Made by a program: the position numbers and the translations under genes. From contig JBNGIS010020278.1 of NCBI GenBank assembly GCA_049999725.1, forward strand, positions 1 through 64,000: 64,000 bases of DNA. The letters are read 5' to 3'. Shown here in pieces: positions 11,236 to 20,802 of the stretch; positions within the stretch are counted from its first letter, which is position 1; every line of letters begins with the position of its first letter. This DNA is from Haplomitrium mnioides (taxonomy: Eukaryota; Marchantiophyta; Haplomitriopsida; Calobryales). A model generated the notes under the pieces. That model saw only the letters and a list, made by a program, of their open reading frames with translations, did not search any database and was not told where the DNA came from.

Positions 11236-11828
11236 CTCTCTCTATTCCATTACAAAAACCATAAAGTCATCACCAAAGTTATACACAAGGAATTAAGGAA
11301 AGAAATGTTTATCAATGCTAAACACATGAATATTAAAATGACTTGATAAGAGAATTCTATGAGCTACAAATGTTTTTCTATTTATTGACTAATGTATTTT
11401 AAAGTCAATCTTCTTATCTTCATTTATAATAGATGAAATATTTGTTGTCTTTTATTTATAGAAAATTAATAGTTTAACTCTTTTGGAGTTAAAGGTCTTT
11501 AGTACTTTGCTAAAGATGGCAATCCACTCTATTTAGAGAAGACCAAGCTCTCATACCATTGTAACACTACAAATATACATCCCAAACATAAGATAGTACA
11601 AATACAAAAGTAGTGAACAAGGAAACCTCAAAACTCAAAGGGTAAGAGAGCCCAATAAGAGACTCTCCATTCTCTAAATACTCAATTGAAAGCAACTCTC
11701 TTACATAAATAGAGAAACCCTATTGGTTCCTTTTTTTTAGCCTCCTTAGCAATGACTTACTAGATATAGTATACTCTAAATTTTTCTCTATTTGAAGTCA
11801 TTTCTTACTAAATTTGGTACTTGTTACA
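11236..11828 (-). mobile_element. Inverted fragment of a gypsy A relative: leader, primer site and short LTR
   Basis: Read on the minus strand, 11,560-11,828 is an LTR: it starts TGTAACAAGTACC, contains TTTAGTAAG and TATATCTAG as in the gypsy A LTR start, and ends GTGTTACA. The primer site follows at about 11,548-11,559 (ATGGTATGAGAGC, one change from canonical), then leader sequence matching 190-525 of gypsy A, including the stretch coding VYNFGDDF. The LTR is ~269 bp, against ~565 bp in gypsy A. Homology stops near 11,236, so this is a truncated 5' end of a related element. Confidence 0.82.
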
Positions 11829-11869
11829 CATACTAAAATCATTTTCTAGTAAAATTGGATTTTAGCTGT

Positions 11870-12960
11870 TGAAAGTTTTTAAAGTTGTTTAAGTATCAAA
11901 AGAGGTTTCAAATAATGCTCTAACATTTCATATGTTGTTGCTAAATGTTTGTAAGAATGTTGAGCTATCAACTAGGGTTCAAATGATGCTAGATATAACA
12001 CAAGAATGGTTTTTGTTTATCAAGTCTTATATATTGTTGATATATCAAAAGAGGTTTCAAATAATGCTCTAAAACTTATTTAAGGTTGTTGAGATATCAA
12101 AGTAGGTTTCAAATAATGCAATCACATGAGAAATTTTCTTATTAAAGCTCTTTAAAATTGTTGACATGTGAAAATAATGCTCTAAAACTAGAATGGTTGT
12201 TGGATAAGTTTTCTTTGAGATAAATCAAAAGAGGTTTCAAATAGTTCTTCTACATGTGTTGAAATATAAAAACCAGTTTCAAATAATATATTTACATCAA
12301 AATAGTTTTTATTTTAGAGATCTCCAAGGTTTTAATAGTGTCAAAGACAATTAAAATGAAGCTATAATACTAGAATGGTTGTTGCTCAAAATCTTTAAGG
12401 TTGTTAAGGTAGTAAATGAGGTTTCAATTGATCTTCTAATACTAGGATGGTTGTTGTTGAAAATCTCTTAAGTTGTTGGTGCATCAAAAAAGGTTTCAAA
12501 TGATTTTCTACAATTAGAATAGTTTTTTGCTAGAAGTCTTCAAGGTAGATGAGATATTTAAACAAATTTCAAATAATTCTCTAACACTAGAATGGTTGCT
12601 GCTTAAGGTCTCTAAGGTTGTTGAGGTATTAAAAGTTTTTGGTAGTTGCCCAGAATTGTTGCTACTAGAAATCTCTATGGTTGTTAATGTATTAAAAGAC
12701 ATTTTAACTCATGTTCTAACACTAGAATAGTTGTCGTTGTAAGGTTGTAAGAGTATCAAAAATGGTATCAAATGATGACTTAAAAATGGTATCATCATTG
12801 TTGAAAGTTTCTAAGATTTTTAAGATATTCAAAAACTTTAAATGATGTTCTAGCACCAAAATGGTTGTTGCTAGAAGTTTCTAAGATTATAGAGGTATTA
12901 AACAAGTTTTTTAAAATTGCTCCAAGAATCTAGAGGTTATTGTTGATATTCTATTTGGTT
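11870..12960. repeat. Degenerate ~75-bp satellite-like tandem array
   Basis: A unit reading roughly AAGGTTGTTGAGATATCAAA, AGAGGTTTCAAATAATGCTC, TAACACTAGAATGGTTGTTG, then CTAGAAGTCTCT. GAGGTTTCAAAT anchors lie near 11,903, 11,974, 12,052, 12,104, 12,232, 12,418, 12,491 and 12,564, most 71-78 bp apart. The same unit flanks copia E (41,258-41,399 and 53,807-53,834). Confidence 0.75.
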
Positions 12961-13758
12961 GTTGAGACATCAAAAACTATTGTTCTACTAGGTTGAATAG
13001 CCGTTACTTTGAACTAGGAACCACTACTGGGTTCATGGTTCATTTGGTGTTTGCAAAAACCAATTTCAAAATTTTAGCATCCAAAATCATGAATTTGACG
13101 CTAGTAATATTAGTTTGCAAAACAATTGTAATTTTATATATCAAAATGACTCACTTTGAATGCACAATGTATTAAGAACAAATCTTCTTGTCAGCATTTC
13201 ATGACATTTGTTGTTAAATATTTTCAAAGCTAATAATGATATCAATAATTTATAAAATTGATTAAAACATTCAAATTTTATTAAAAAGATTTGAACTAGA
13301 ACCCTAAAGTGTTGGCATAAGAGGATTGTTGAAGCAAAATTGTGAAAAGACTGATGAAGCCTATGCACGCAAAGACAACTGAGGCCCAAGTACATGCACA
13401 TATTGTTTAAAAGATTCATGCACAAAAGGACAACATTGCTAACGTGAGCTTGAATAATTGAAGCCCATACGCACGTGGATAGTTGAAGCGAGCATGGACT
13501 GCTAAGTAATTGGAAGCACAAAATGCAGAATCGCATCTAAGAAGGAACAAAAAATGAAAAAAAAGAAAGTGAACTTCTATGCAAGTATAGACTTCATTGC
13601 TTATTTTATAAAAACCAATACATTTTGTTCAAAAACCAATTTGAGCAGGAAATTGAATCTTGATAAAAGACTTAAATTGGATTGGGAATGCAACAAGATT
13701 GAAACTTCAGCAAGCAAAATTTTGTGAAGAAAATACTTTATTGTGTACAAAAATTACA
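12961..13758. other. Noncoding, with degenerate palindromic minisatellite copies
   Basis: No gene seen. At 13,352-13,505 there are weak copies of the GCATGGACTTGAAG-type motif that forms clear arrays at 18.66 and 20.61 kb. The rest is AT-rich and featureless. Confidence 0.45.
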
Positions 13759-14398
13759 TCACTCTGATGCTTTAGCTCTATCATCTTTAGGAGGAATTGT
13801 CTTATCTACATCAACAGGCTGAGAAGCTTCAACATCTGCAGTTGCTAGAGAGTCTTGCCAAGACTTTCCGGTCCCTGAGATGGCAGCAGAATCACCAGTA
13901 GTACCTACAACACCAAGAGGAATAGGTTCCTTGTGGTACGTATACACTATCTGCGATTCAGTCACGTCGGATGGCAAAGAAGCCGTTGTCAAAACTCTAT
14001 GAGGAATGTAGATAGACTAGCATCTATCATATTCCACAATGATGCAATTTCACATGAGCTTCAAAGCATAGACAAGACATGTGCCTGAGCCACAACAAAG
14101 ATCTAAGAAGCAATCTTGCTTTATTGATAAATGGTCAATGAAAACATTATAAAGAGTTTGTGGCTTTTGGTAAGCATTCATATGAGCATCATCTCTTGGA
14201 TATTTTAGTTTAGCTGATATAATAGAGAAACTAAACACACTCCGCAAAATTTGTCGAAGATAACCACTCGCATCAACAAGTTGCAAGTTGAAGAGCCTCA
14301 TGCTCCTCTTGCCCTCCTTTGTCCAGTAGCTCATAGTCCAATACTTGTCGGTGTCAGCAATTCTTGGACCATCTGAATGGTGAATATTGCTTTTGTCT
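13759..14398 (-). pseudogene. ParB/amino-methyltransferase pseudogene, exon 4 (SAM-binding half and C-terminus)
   Basis: Minus-strand exon of a decayed DNA N4/N6 amino-methyltransferase. A splice acceptor (pyrimidine run then CTTACTACAG) ends at 14,399. The reading gives KYWTMSYWTKEGKRS, then YQKPQTLYNVFIDHL, then FLDLCCGSGTCLVYALKL at about 14,054-14,107. This matches the QKP...LDpFxGSGT block (motifs X and I, the S-adenosylmethionine site) of beta-class enzymes. The frame continues through a TGA and a TAG into NCIIVEYDR and YIPHRVLTTASLPSD, where such enzymes have their EId...R.l region. The open tail ends at 13,759 after a Thr/Ser/Asp-rich segment. The two in-frame stops make it a pseudogene. 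The exon 3/4 reading phases do not match as drawn, so an indel or another splice site is possible. Confidence 0.75.
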
Positions 14399-14517
14399 CT
14401 GTAGTAAGAAAAACAAACAAATCGAACACTTAAAACATAGTGTAGGAAAGCTAAACAAGGTAAACTAAAAAATCAAAAAAGAACTGATCATATGTCGTGG
14501 TCAATGGTACAACAAAC

Positions 14518-15021
14518 CTCCAAAAGAGCATCTTCAACGATGCCAAATTGTTGCAAAGAATGTATTATAACAAAAGACCAAAAATTTGAAGTCGTGATTG
14601 CCTCAAAAAAGGAAACCATATCAAAAATGTCATCCCTTAAAAAGGCTTGAAATTGTCATATTTACATTCTTTAAAGTTGTAATCGTATGGAATATCTGCA
14701 ATTGCCAAAGTGAAACAACTAGGTTTCACAAATCCCTTCAATTGACAAGCATTTGACTCCCATGGACTTGGCAATATGCCACGTTGAGTCCATCAACAAA
14801 TGGCAGTAAGTCATCGTCCATTGAAGGGCAAAAACATCATTTTGTTGCCTTGATTTCCACTCTCTAACTTTCTGGCAATGAAGCAGAAAAGCAAGAGGGT
14901 AGGAAACAAGCATTGGGACCTGGTCTTGATCTTCTCAGGCTTCTTCGACCCCCGATCTTTTTTGCCCTTTGGCAGCTGCCATCAATTTTTTGGCAAGCTG
15001 CCGTTTAAAAAGTTTTCCCTC
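14518..15021 (-). pseudogene. ParB/amino-methyltransferase pseudogene, exon 3 (catalytic motif IV half)
   Basis: The acceptor TTGTTGTGTGTAG ends at 15,022 and the donor GAG/GTTTGT lies at 14,518/14,517. The exon opens EGKLFKRQLAKKLMAAAKG in phase with exon 2, meets one TGA, and runs to WTMTYCHLLMDST. After a frameshift it reads GFVKPSCFTLAIADIPYDYNF: at 14,686-14,700 ADIPY stands where amino-methyltransferases have the catalytic DPPY (motif IV). After one more single-base shift comes DDIFDMVSFFEAITTSNFW and SFVIIHSLQQ, like the strand-forming segment after motif IV. Order motif IV, then X, then I (exon 4) is the beta-class order. DPPY changed to DIPY alone could abolish activity. Confidence 0.72.
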
Positions 15022-15103
15022 CTACACACAACAAAAATGAAAAAAGAAAAGAAAAGAGACAACAAAAAAAATGTAGACTCTAAAAAATAATCCTAAATAA
15101 GAT

Positions 15104-15149
15104 TGACTTTGAAGTCCATGCGAGCATGGACATTGAAGTCTATGTGCAC
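15104..15149. repeat. Palindromic minisatellite, left remnant
   Basis: GACTTTGAAGTCC, GCGAGCATGGACATTGAAGT and CTATGTGCAC continue the array at 18,664-19,010. The two parts were one array before the 15,150-18,663 insertion. Confidence 0.75.
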
Positions 15150-15381
15150 TGTTAGGGCAGGAGATAGGAGATTGAGGAAGCTTCTGAAAGAGCTTTGTTG
15201 GAGCACGAAGAGGAGCATATTCATCAATGAGCAACAAAGTGGCGTCTTTGGGCTATTGGAAAGTGATATTCTGCCATATGTCTGAACAGAACACAGAAAG
15301 TCGAAGCAAGCAAATTTTGAGAAGCATTTAATTTCTAAGGGGCTACGCGGCGCCGCAATTGGTAGGAAACCCTAGAAAATT

Positions 15382-15840
15382 ATGGAGGCGGTGGAAAGGT
15401 TGTGTATCACCAACGACATCGTCTCTAGCTCTGCCTCTTATTGGTGGTTCAAGGGAGGAAATGCATTAGAGCTCAAGCAAACAAGAAGCTTGAGGAGCAT
15501 GGATTCTTCTTCTAATGGATTGGATGGTTAGGTGAATTTTCAGTCCCTAGAGGAAGAATATCAAGTGCAGATAGCTAGGGCTCTTAGTGTGTCAAATAAT
15601 TATCTCGTGCCAAAAGATGAGACGGAAGTTGAGAAGGCGCAGATTGAAGCGGTGAAGAGAATTAGCCTCGAATTGAGCCCATCGAAAGAAAACTCGGAGG
15701 CAGAAGTTATGACTTCTCGCTACTGGGCATGCAATATTGTGGCATTTACAATCCAGCGTGCGTAGTGCGCTACAATGTCCCGTTCTGTCGGAAGTGGTTT
15801 TACGATTCTTGCGGAAATACTCCTGGTTCTCATATATCTT
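15382..15840 (+). pseudogene. EDR1/CTR1-like Raf-type MAP3K N-terminal fragment
   Basis: Starts at an ATG reading MEAVERLC. After one stop (TAG, 15,529-15,531) it reads FQSLEEEYQVQIARALSVS, then AQIEAVKRISLELSPS, then RYWACNIVAF, and in another frame WFYDSCGN. This is the signature order of the EDR1 domain found upstream of the kinase domain in plant EDR1/CTR1-type kinases (typically EEEYQvQLAlAiSaS, AAKRiSLG, LSxRYWxYN, GFYDvYG). No kinase domain follows, and the frame breaks after RYW. Most likely a captured, decayed gene piece inside the surrounding insertion. Confidence 0.72.
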
Positions 15841-16699
15841 AGAGTGCTGAAGGGCTTCTGATAGTTTGTCAATTCGAGCTGGAGGATCTGCAAAGGTGTT
15901 GCGTTGAAGACCATGCATGGGAAGAATTCGAGTTTGGAAGAGGTGCTCTTTGGGATAAGAAGGGTGTTGCGGGTGTTGCTGCTGTAGGTGGCAGGGGTCC
16001 TCCCTCTTCGAATCTTGTCGAGGATCGGATCGGTGGTGAAGGGATTAGAGGTGTGTGCTGTATGCATGCGCTCGCGGCCCTGCATCCCCGAAGGAAGTTT
16101 AGGATAGTAGTGGAAGAGGGAGAGAGGATCAGATCGTGGGATAACAAGAGCTCTGATGCGGTTTTATGTAGTTGTGCATGCATGGATCAGGGCAGTTTTG
16201 AGAGTTTAGGGGCGGTGGAGTGTGGATCTGGATCTGCGTGTGAGGAAGAGGAGGAAGAAGTGGAGGATATTTTGTTCCTGTTGTTTGTGGTGGTGCGAGC
16301 GGGCAGTTGGTTGGTTGAGAAGGAGGGTAGGAATGGTGTAGTAGTAATTATTGCTGGAGATATTTGAAAGGCCAGAGAGGGAATCGTGTGAACATGAGAG
16401 ATGAGAAAATCGGATGAAAGTCATAAGGGAACAGAAGAATAAGGTGGAAGAACTTACCCGGCTGCCTTGAGATAATGTATTTGTTGCGGAAGACTAGGAC
16501 TGCAAAATCAAGGCGCTCCACATGCACCAAGCAGGAAGGTTGTTAATCTTCACAAATTCTCACGTGTGTCTACTAGGCAAGAGAGAAGCAGATGGCGATG
16601 GGAAAATCTCTGAACTCTCCCTGTTGCAAACGTCTACGAAATTCAAAGGCAATTAGCTGTAAGATACAATCATAGTTGAGAAAGTGGGGGGCTGTTGAA

Positions 16700-16895
16700 T
16701 CAGTGGGTTCACAAAAGAGAGAGAAAATAGCAATGTTGCTCGTCGGGATCGCTGGAAGGAGGGGGAGAGAGACAATTCAGATTCTAGGAGGGGTGAACGT
16801 TGGTCCGAGAACTCATCTGGAAGAGATCAAAGTGAACTGCGTCGACTCCAATCTGACAGATGGACAGATACAAGGAACATGGAGAGAAGGGGAGA
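16700..16895 (+). pseudogene. Fragment of an EXA1-like GYF-domain protein (Arg/Asp/Trp-rich region)
   Basis: One frame reads RRDRWKEGERDNSDSRRGER, then WSENSSGRDQSELRRLQS and DRWTDTRNMERRGE. Plant EXA1/MUSE11-type GYF proteins carry a similar charged run (RDRWRDG, SRRxDRW, SERWTDSSNRE) in their N-terminal half. No GYF domain is present. It lies 0.9 kb after the EDR1 fragment in the same orientation, inside the same insertion. Identification rests on composition and a few blocks, so it is less secure than the EDR1 call. Confidence 0.55.
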
Positions 16896-17181
16896 GACTA
16901 GTGCGTCGCTCCTCGTCCATGGCAGTGCGCTTTGAGGTGTATTAGGAGCTTCCAACCATGGCCCTAGCTCCTTTCTCTGCAACGTCTACTGCAGAGGTAG
17001 CCATAGAATTCATCCCGTCTGTGGTTGCTTCTGCCTCAGTTGTTGGCCAGCCCCCATCCATGGGTATTATTACTGTGTCCACTTCAACACCTTCCTCGAG
17101 GAGCAGGAAGAATGATGGATCCAATTCCGGCGCAGATCAAGAATCGTCCTCCGAATCTTTGAGTTGATCGCTATTAGGAAG

Positions 17182-17450
17182 TAAATTGAATGCTAAAGCA
17201 CCTGAGTTCGTTCCCAAGGGTGTTCTTTCAGCATCTATTTCAGGAACCCGCTTCAACTACGGGAGAAGCCATTGCATCTGCACATCATCTGAAGCTAGTT
17301 TCAGCCATCAGCGAGGAGTTGATTACAGAATGGGCTGGATTGTGGAGGTCACTCTGGATATTGAAAGAAGCAGAGTACTTAGACTTGGAAGGGAGAACAA
17401 ACAATGAAATCTAGATCATGGAATCAGTGGTGGAACTCTGGTGGATTGCT
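17182..17450 (+). other. Unidentified coding-like piece with a PAM2-like motif
   Basis: One frame reads KLNAKAPEFVPKGVLSAS at about 17,183-17,236. LNAKAPEFVP resembles the PAM2 motif (LNxxAxxFxP) that binds the MLLE domain of poly(A)-binding protein. A neighbouring frame continues LVSAISEELITEWAGLWRSL and KEAEYLDLEGRTNNE. I do not recognise a parent gene. It may be a third captured fragment. Confidence 0.3.
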
Positions 17451-18663
17451 TCTCTCTAATCAAGTTGCGTCAAATGAGTTCAATTGTTGAAGAGCTGGTG
17501 TATAGAAGACCATGAGGGTGACATTCAAGAGGCAACAAAGTTGGAGACTCTATTCTGCAACAAGCAAAGAAAAACAGTCAAGAGCAGCAAGCATAAGAAG
17601 AAGAGTGTTTGTTCAAGCAGGAGAAGCGGATCTGGATTTAGGAGCTGAAAATAGAGTGTCAAGGTTGCGACAATGAAGAAGTTCAAAAGGACAGAATCAG
17701 ACATGAAGGAAGAACGAAGATGATGGTAAGGGACATTGTGAGTTGTATGTTCTGTTAGAAGTGCAGAAGTGTGTTGTTGCAGGTCTGGCCTGGGAATTGG
17801 AGATCTGAGAAAATAAAAGAGAGACAACAGTAGGCCAATACTGTTTTGTGATTTTGTTGTAGGCTGCAGGGAGATCAGAAGCATACCTTGTAGCTGGAGG
17901 CAGAACGCTTGTGTAGTAGTGTCATTGTGAAAGTGGAAGTTGGAGTGGAGAGAAAGGTTTGAAGTGCAAAAGCGTCATCATGGCTGAGTTTTCCCGTTAC
18001 CTCCGGAGAGTGGCAGAAACTCAGTATGAAGATCTTGGATCGAGACCTGCTGTCGGGAACTGATGACACCAGTAGGGAGTTATGGCAGCTTGTCACTGTC
18101 ATACATGGTGAGGCTGAATGGTCTGAATCGTTGTGTTGACTCCACAAGGTGAAGATCGCACGAAGTACATCTGAGTAGTTGTAATTTGAATTTTTGAAGA
18201 TAAGGAGTTGGAAGATATGGAATAGGAGATATGGATGTTATTGATATTGAGTAGTAGTTGAGCAGATTGCAGAAGCATTTGAAGTAGTTCGTAGGAGTGG
18301 AATTTGGAAGACATGGAGTTGGAAAGTTAGGAGGGTAGAGATATTTGGTTAGTAGTAGAGCAGAGTGCAGCAGTGCAGATGTGGATTTGACATGGAGTAT
18401 GACACCAGAGAATATAAAGTTATAAGCATTACATTTCAGCCCTCAGTCTGTTATTTGTAGTTCAGCCCTCTCTCTCATATGTTTCATGTTAGGTTGTTTT
18501 ATCTATGTTTGTTTGATATGTATGTATGTCAGTTAGTTTACAGAATAGAGTAGGGCTCCTCCCTTTTGCCTTGCTCTGTTCCAAGCAGTGGTGCCAGGTG
18601 CCTGTCAGTAGTTTAAAAGAGCAGCGCAGGGTTTCTCCCCTATGCCCTGCGCTTGTCCCAACA
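17451..18663. other. Noncoding right part of the 15,150-18,663 insertion
   Basis: No coding signal that I can support. A possible TATA-like run AATATAAAG lies near 18,411, about 250 bp before the right end, the sort of place an LTR promoter would occupy. Confidence 0.4.
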
Positions 18664-19010
18664 CGCACATGGACATTGAAGTCCAAAAGCCCTTGGACTT
18701 CAATGTCCAAGCGCGCAGGAACTTCAATGTTCTTGAGAGCTTGGACTCCAATGTCTATGTGCATGGACTTCAACGTCCAAGAGAGTAGGGACTTCAATGT
18801 CCAAGCTCGCGAGGACTTTAATGTCCAGACGCGCAGGGACTTCAAAGTCCATGCGCGTAGGGACTATAGAGTCTCTTGCAAACCTGGACTAGAGAGTCTA
18901 TGCGTCCATGGACGTGATAGTCCATGCACGCATGGACATGATAGTCCAAGCGCACCAAACCAAAGAGTCTTTACGCGTACAGACTTCATAGTCCATGCAC
19001 GCATAGACTT
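18664..19010. repeat. Palindromic minisatellite, main array in intron 2
   Basis: About 14 units of ~22-26 bp, each with a self-complementary core such as GGACTTCAATGTCC and a GC-rich spacer such as AAGCGCGCA or ATGCGCGTA. Core variants include GGACTTTAATGTCC and GGACGTGATAGTCC. It lies 90 bp inside the exon 2 donor. Confidence 0.88.
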
Positions 19011-19099
19011 AGAATGATTTTTTTTTCTAACAAAGACAATTTACAAAAAATTCAATGCAACTCTAGAGAAATAAACGTACAATGGAAAATCAAACTTAC

Positions 19100-20597
19100 C
19101 AAAAACTTCTCAAAACTAGAGTAGAAAGCAGACATCTTTGACTCCTTGGTGTGGAGAGGGTACTCCTCTCTTGCTTCTTCCCAAGAGTTGCAAAAAACTT
19201 CTGAGAAGAATGACTTTTCCATGACTGCCAAAACTTTATGTCTCTCCAGCTTGCAAAAAATTCTTCAATTGAAAGCCCTCTAGCTTCCACACATTTCAAA
19301 ACAAATATTTTAACTTTGTTAGGAAGACCTTAAAGGGACCTCCAAGATGTCCATTGCATGTCTTCCATTCTTAGTGATCCCTTGGCCTTTGGCTTTTGGC
19401 CCTTCACTATATTCTTCTCCCACATAGAAAAAATGCTTTGTTGTAAATCCCTAAGCTCACCACTTCGAAACGCCAGCTAGAATCAATTGTCTTGAGAAGT
19501 GATTGTCTTCTCAATAGTCAACTTGGGCTTGATCTCCAAAATCTCCAACACTAACTCTCTTTTTAATTTATGGGATGAAACCATCCCTCTCTCCACAAAT
19601 CTCTGATGCCAATATTCGACCTTCTGAATCGATGTCATTTCCAATCGGCACATTTGGTCATAATTGTCATCTATTGCAAATATGTGGACCTCTATTGGTG
19701 TTAGACCCACATAAACATAATAGTTGTAGCAAAAGCATAGGATTCTTTGTTCCATATTTTGTGATGAGAAGTTGCCTTGCTGCAACACTATGATTGCCTC
19801 CTGCAATCTCGTAACAATACTTGTCGGGGTTTCTTATATCAAACTTTGACTTATCCTTCAACCCACACTTTGAGTTTACAACAACAATAAAAAAAACTGT
19901 GTGTATATTTGTTGGTGAGCATTCTCTGCGCTAGAAGCTCAACAAAGTTTTCATTCAACCTCCCAATCTGAAATGGGCCCCAGTTATCCATTCCAAGTTT
20001 TGGAAGATTTAAATTTTCTAGCCGAATCGTAATCTTTTCTTCTCAGACTCTACATCACTAGATTGTAGACTCCCTGACTTTACTTTTGTCTTCCTCAAAT
20101 ATTGTCTAAGGGTCCACTTGCTCTTGCTCTTGAAAGGTTCGCATACCCTTATATGATTGCTTTTTGGATCTAGATGTTGGAGCCTAAACTAGCTTCGACT
20201 CTGCTTCCTCCTCTGAGCTACTGGGTGTTGAAGACAAAGGGGCAGCAAAAGAGGACCTTGTTGGAGATTGGGGAGGGGTTGGCTCCTCCTCAATAATTGT
20301 AGTTAGAGCAGGCTTCTTCTTTGGGACGGACTATTTCTTCTTTTTTGGAAACCTCGACTAGCTTCACTGCCTTTCTTTTTTTTTGCAGCTAATGGTCATA
20401 GTGGCCACACTTGGATGTGACAAAAGCTATTGAATGTGGATGCAATGCTTGGACTTCACCAGTTTAATGCTAATGGCCATCTTGATAAAATCATTTTTGA
20501 CGCACTTTGCGTCTTGGTAGCCATCCGTCAAACATGTTAAACAAAACATTTCTAGGTGTTTACAATGAGTACAAATGTACAAGACATTTTGTCTAAG
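19100..20597 (-). pseudogene. ParB/amino-methyltransferase pseudogene, exon 2 (Cys finger, basic/acidic linker, ParB-like domain)
   Basis: The acceptor TTTTCTTAG at 20,598 joins exon 1 in phase; the donor G/GTAAGT is at 19,100/19,099. Reading order: (1) LYICTHCKHLEMFCLTCL and later KC, a C-x2-C-x6-C-x2-C finger; (2) a basic patch KKKRKAVK; (3) a Ser/Pro/Glu-rich linker; (4) NWGPFQIGRLNENFVELLAQ then NKYTHS; (5) EIAGGNHSVAARQLL at 19,769-19,813, the G-x-H-R/S box of ParB/Srx-fold proteins; (6) YVGLTPIEVHIFAIDDN and QKVEYWHQRFVERG; (7) GLSIEEFFASWRDIK, then SEVFCNSWEEAREEYPLH and YSSFEKFL. Several stops and at least three frameshifts are present. In prokaryotes and phages ParB-like domains are often fused N-terminally to amino-methyltransferases, which supports linking this exon to 3 and 4. 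Confidence 0.68.
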
Positions 20598-20610
20598 CTA
20601 AGAAAACTAA

Positions 20611-20760
20611 AGAGTCCATGCCAACATAGACTATAGAGTTCATGCATACATAGACTTGGGAGTCCAAGCGCACTTAGACTTGTGAGTCTATGTGTGTATA
20701 AACTCCCAAGTCCAAGCGCGCATGGACTCAGAAGCCCTTGCACGCATTGAGTCCCGAGTC
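20611..20760. repeat. Palindromic minisatellite, intron 1 array
   Basis: Six or so diverged units of the same type (GAGTCCATGCCAACATAGAC, GGGAGTCCAAGCGCAC, CAAGTCCAAGCGCGCATGG) fill most of the 205-bp intron between exons 1 and 2. Confidence 0.82.
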
Positions 20761-20802
20761 AGTACAAAAGAAAACAAATGAAAAATGGTTTTGAGATCTT
20801 AC

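Larger units (their letters stand above)
15150..18663. mobile_element. 3.5-kb insertion with TG...CA ends carrying host gene fragments
   Basis: The segment begins TGTTAGGGCAGG and ends CTTGTCCCAACA, ends that are inverted relative to each other (TGTTRGGRCARG). It is flanked by TGCAC (15,145-15,149) and CGCAC (18,664-18,668), a 5-bp target duplication with one change. Joining the flanks rebuilds a continuous minisatellite, which confirms an insertion. TG/CA ends and 5-bp duplications fit an LTR retroelement, solo LTR or non-autonomous derivative. I see no element genes, no LTR pair and no primer site. It contains gene pieces at 15,382-15,840, 16,700-16,895 and perhaps 17,182-17,245. Its end motif is shared with the insertion at 56,584-59,815. 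Confidence 0.75.

Noticed and set aside
12514-12730. Open frames on both strands
   Set aside because: They are translations of the ~75-bp satellite.
16053-16367. 104-residue plus-strand open frame
   Set aside because: Glu/Val run from a GAGGAGGAAG-rich stretch; opposite-strand frames are equally open; no family recognised.
18664-19010. Possible CRISPR-like array (short palindromic repeats)
   Set aside because: Units are directly adjacent and the spacers are themselves repeated; plant context and no cas genes. It is a minisatellite.
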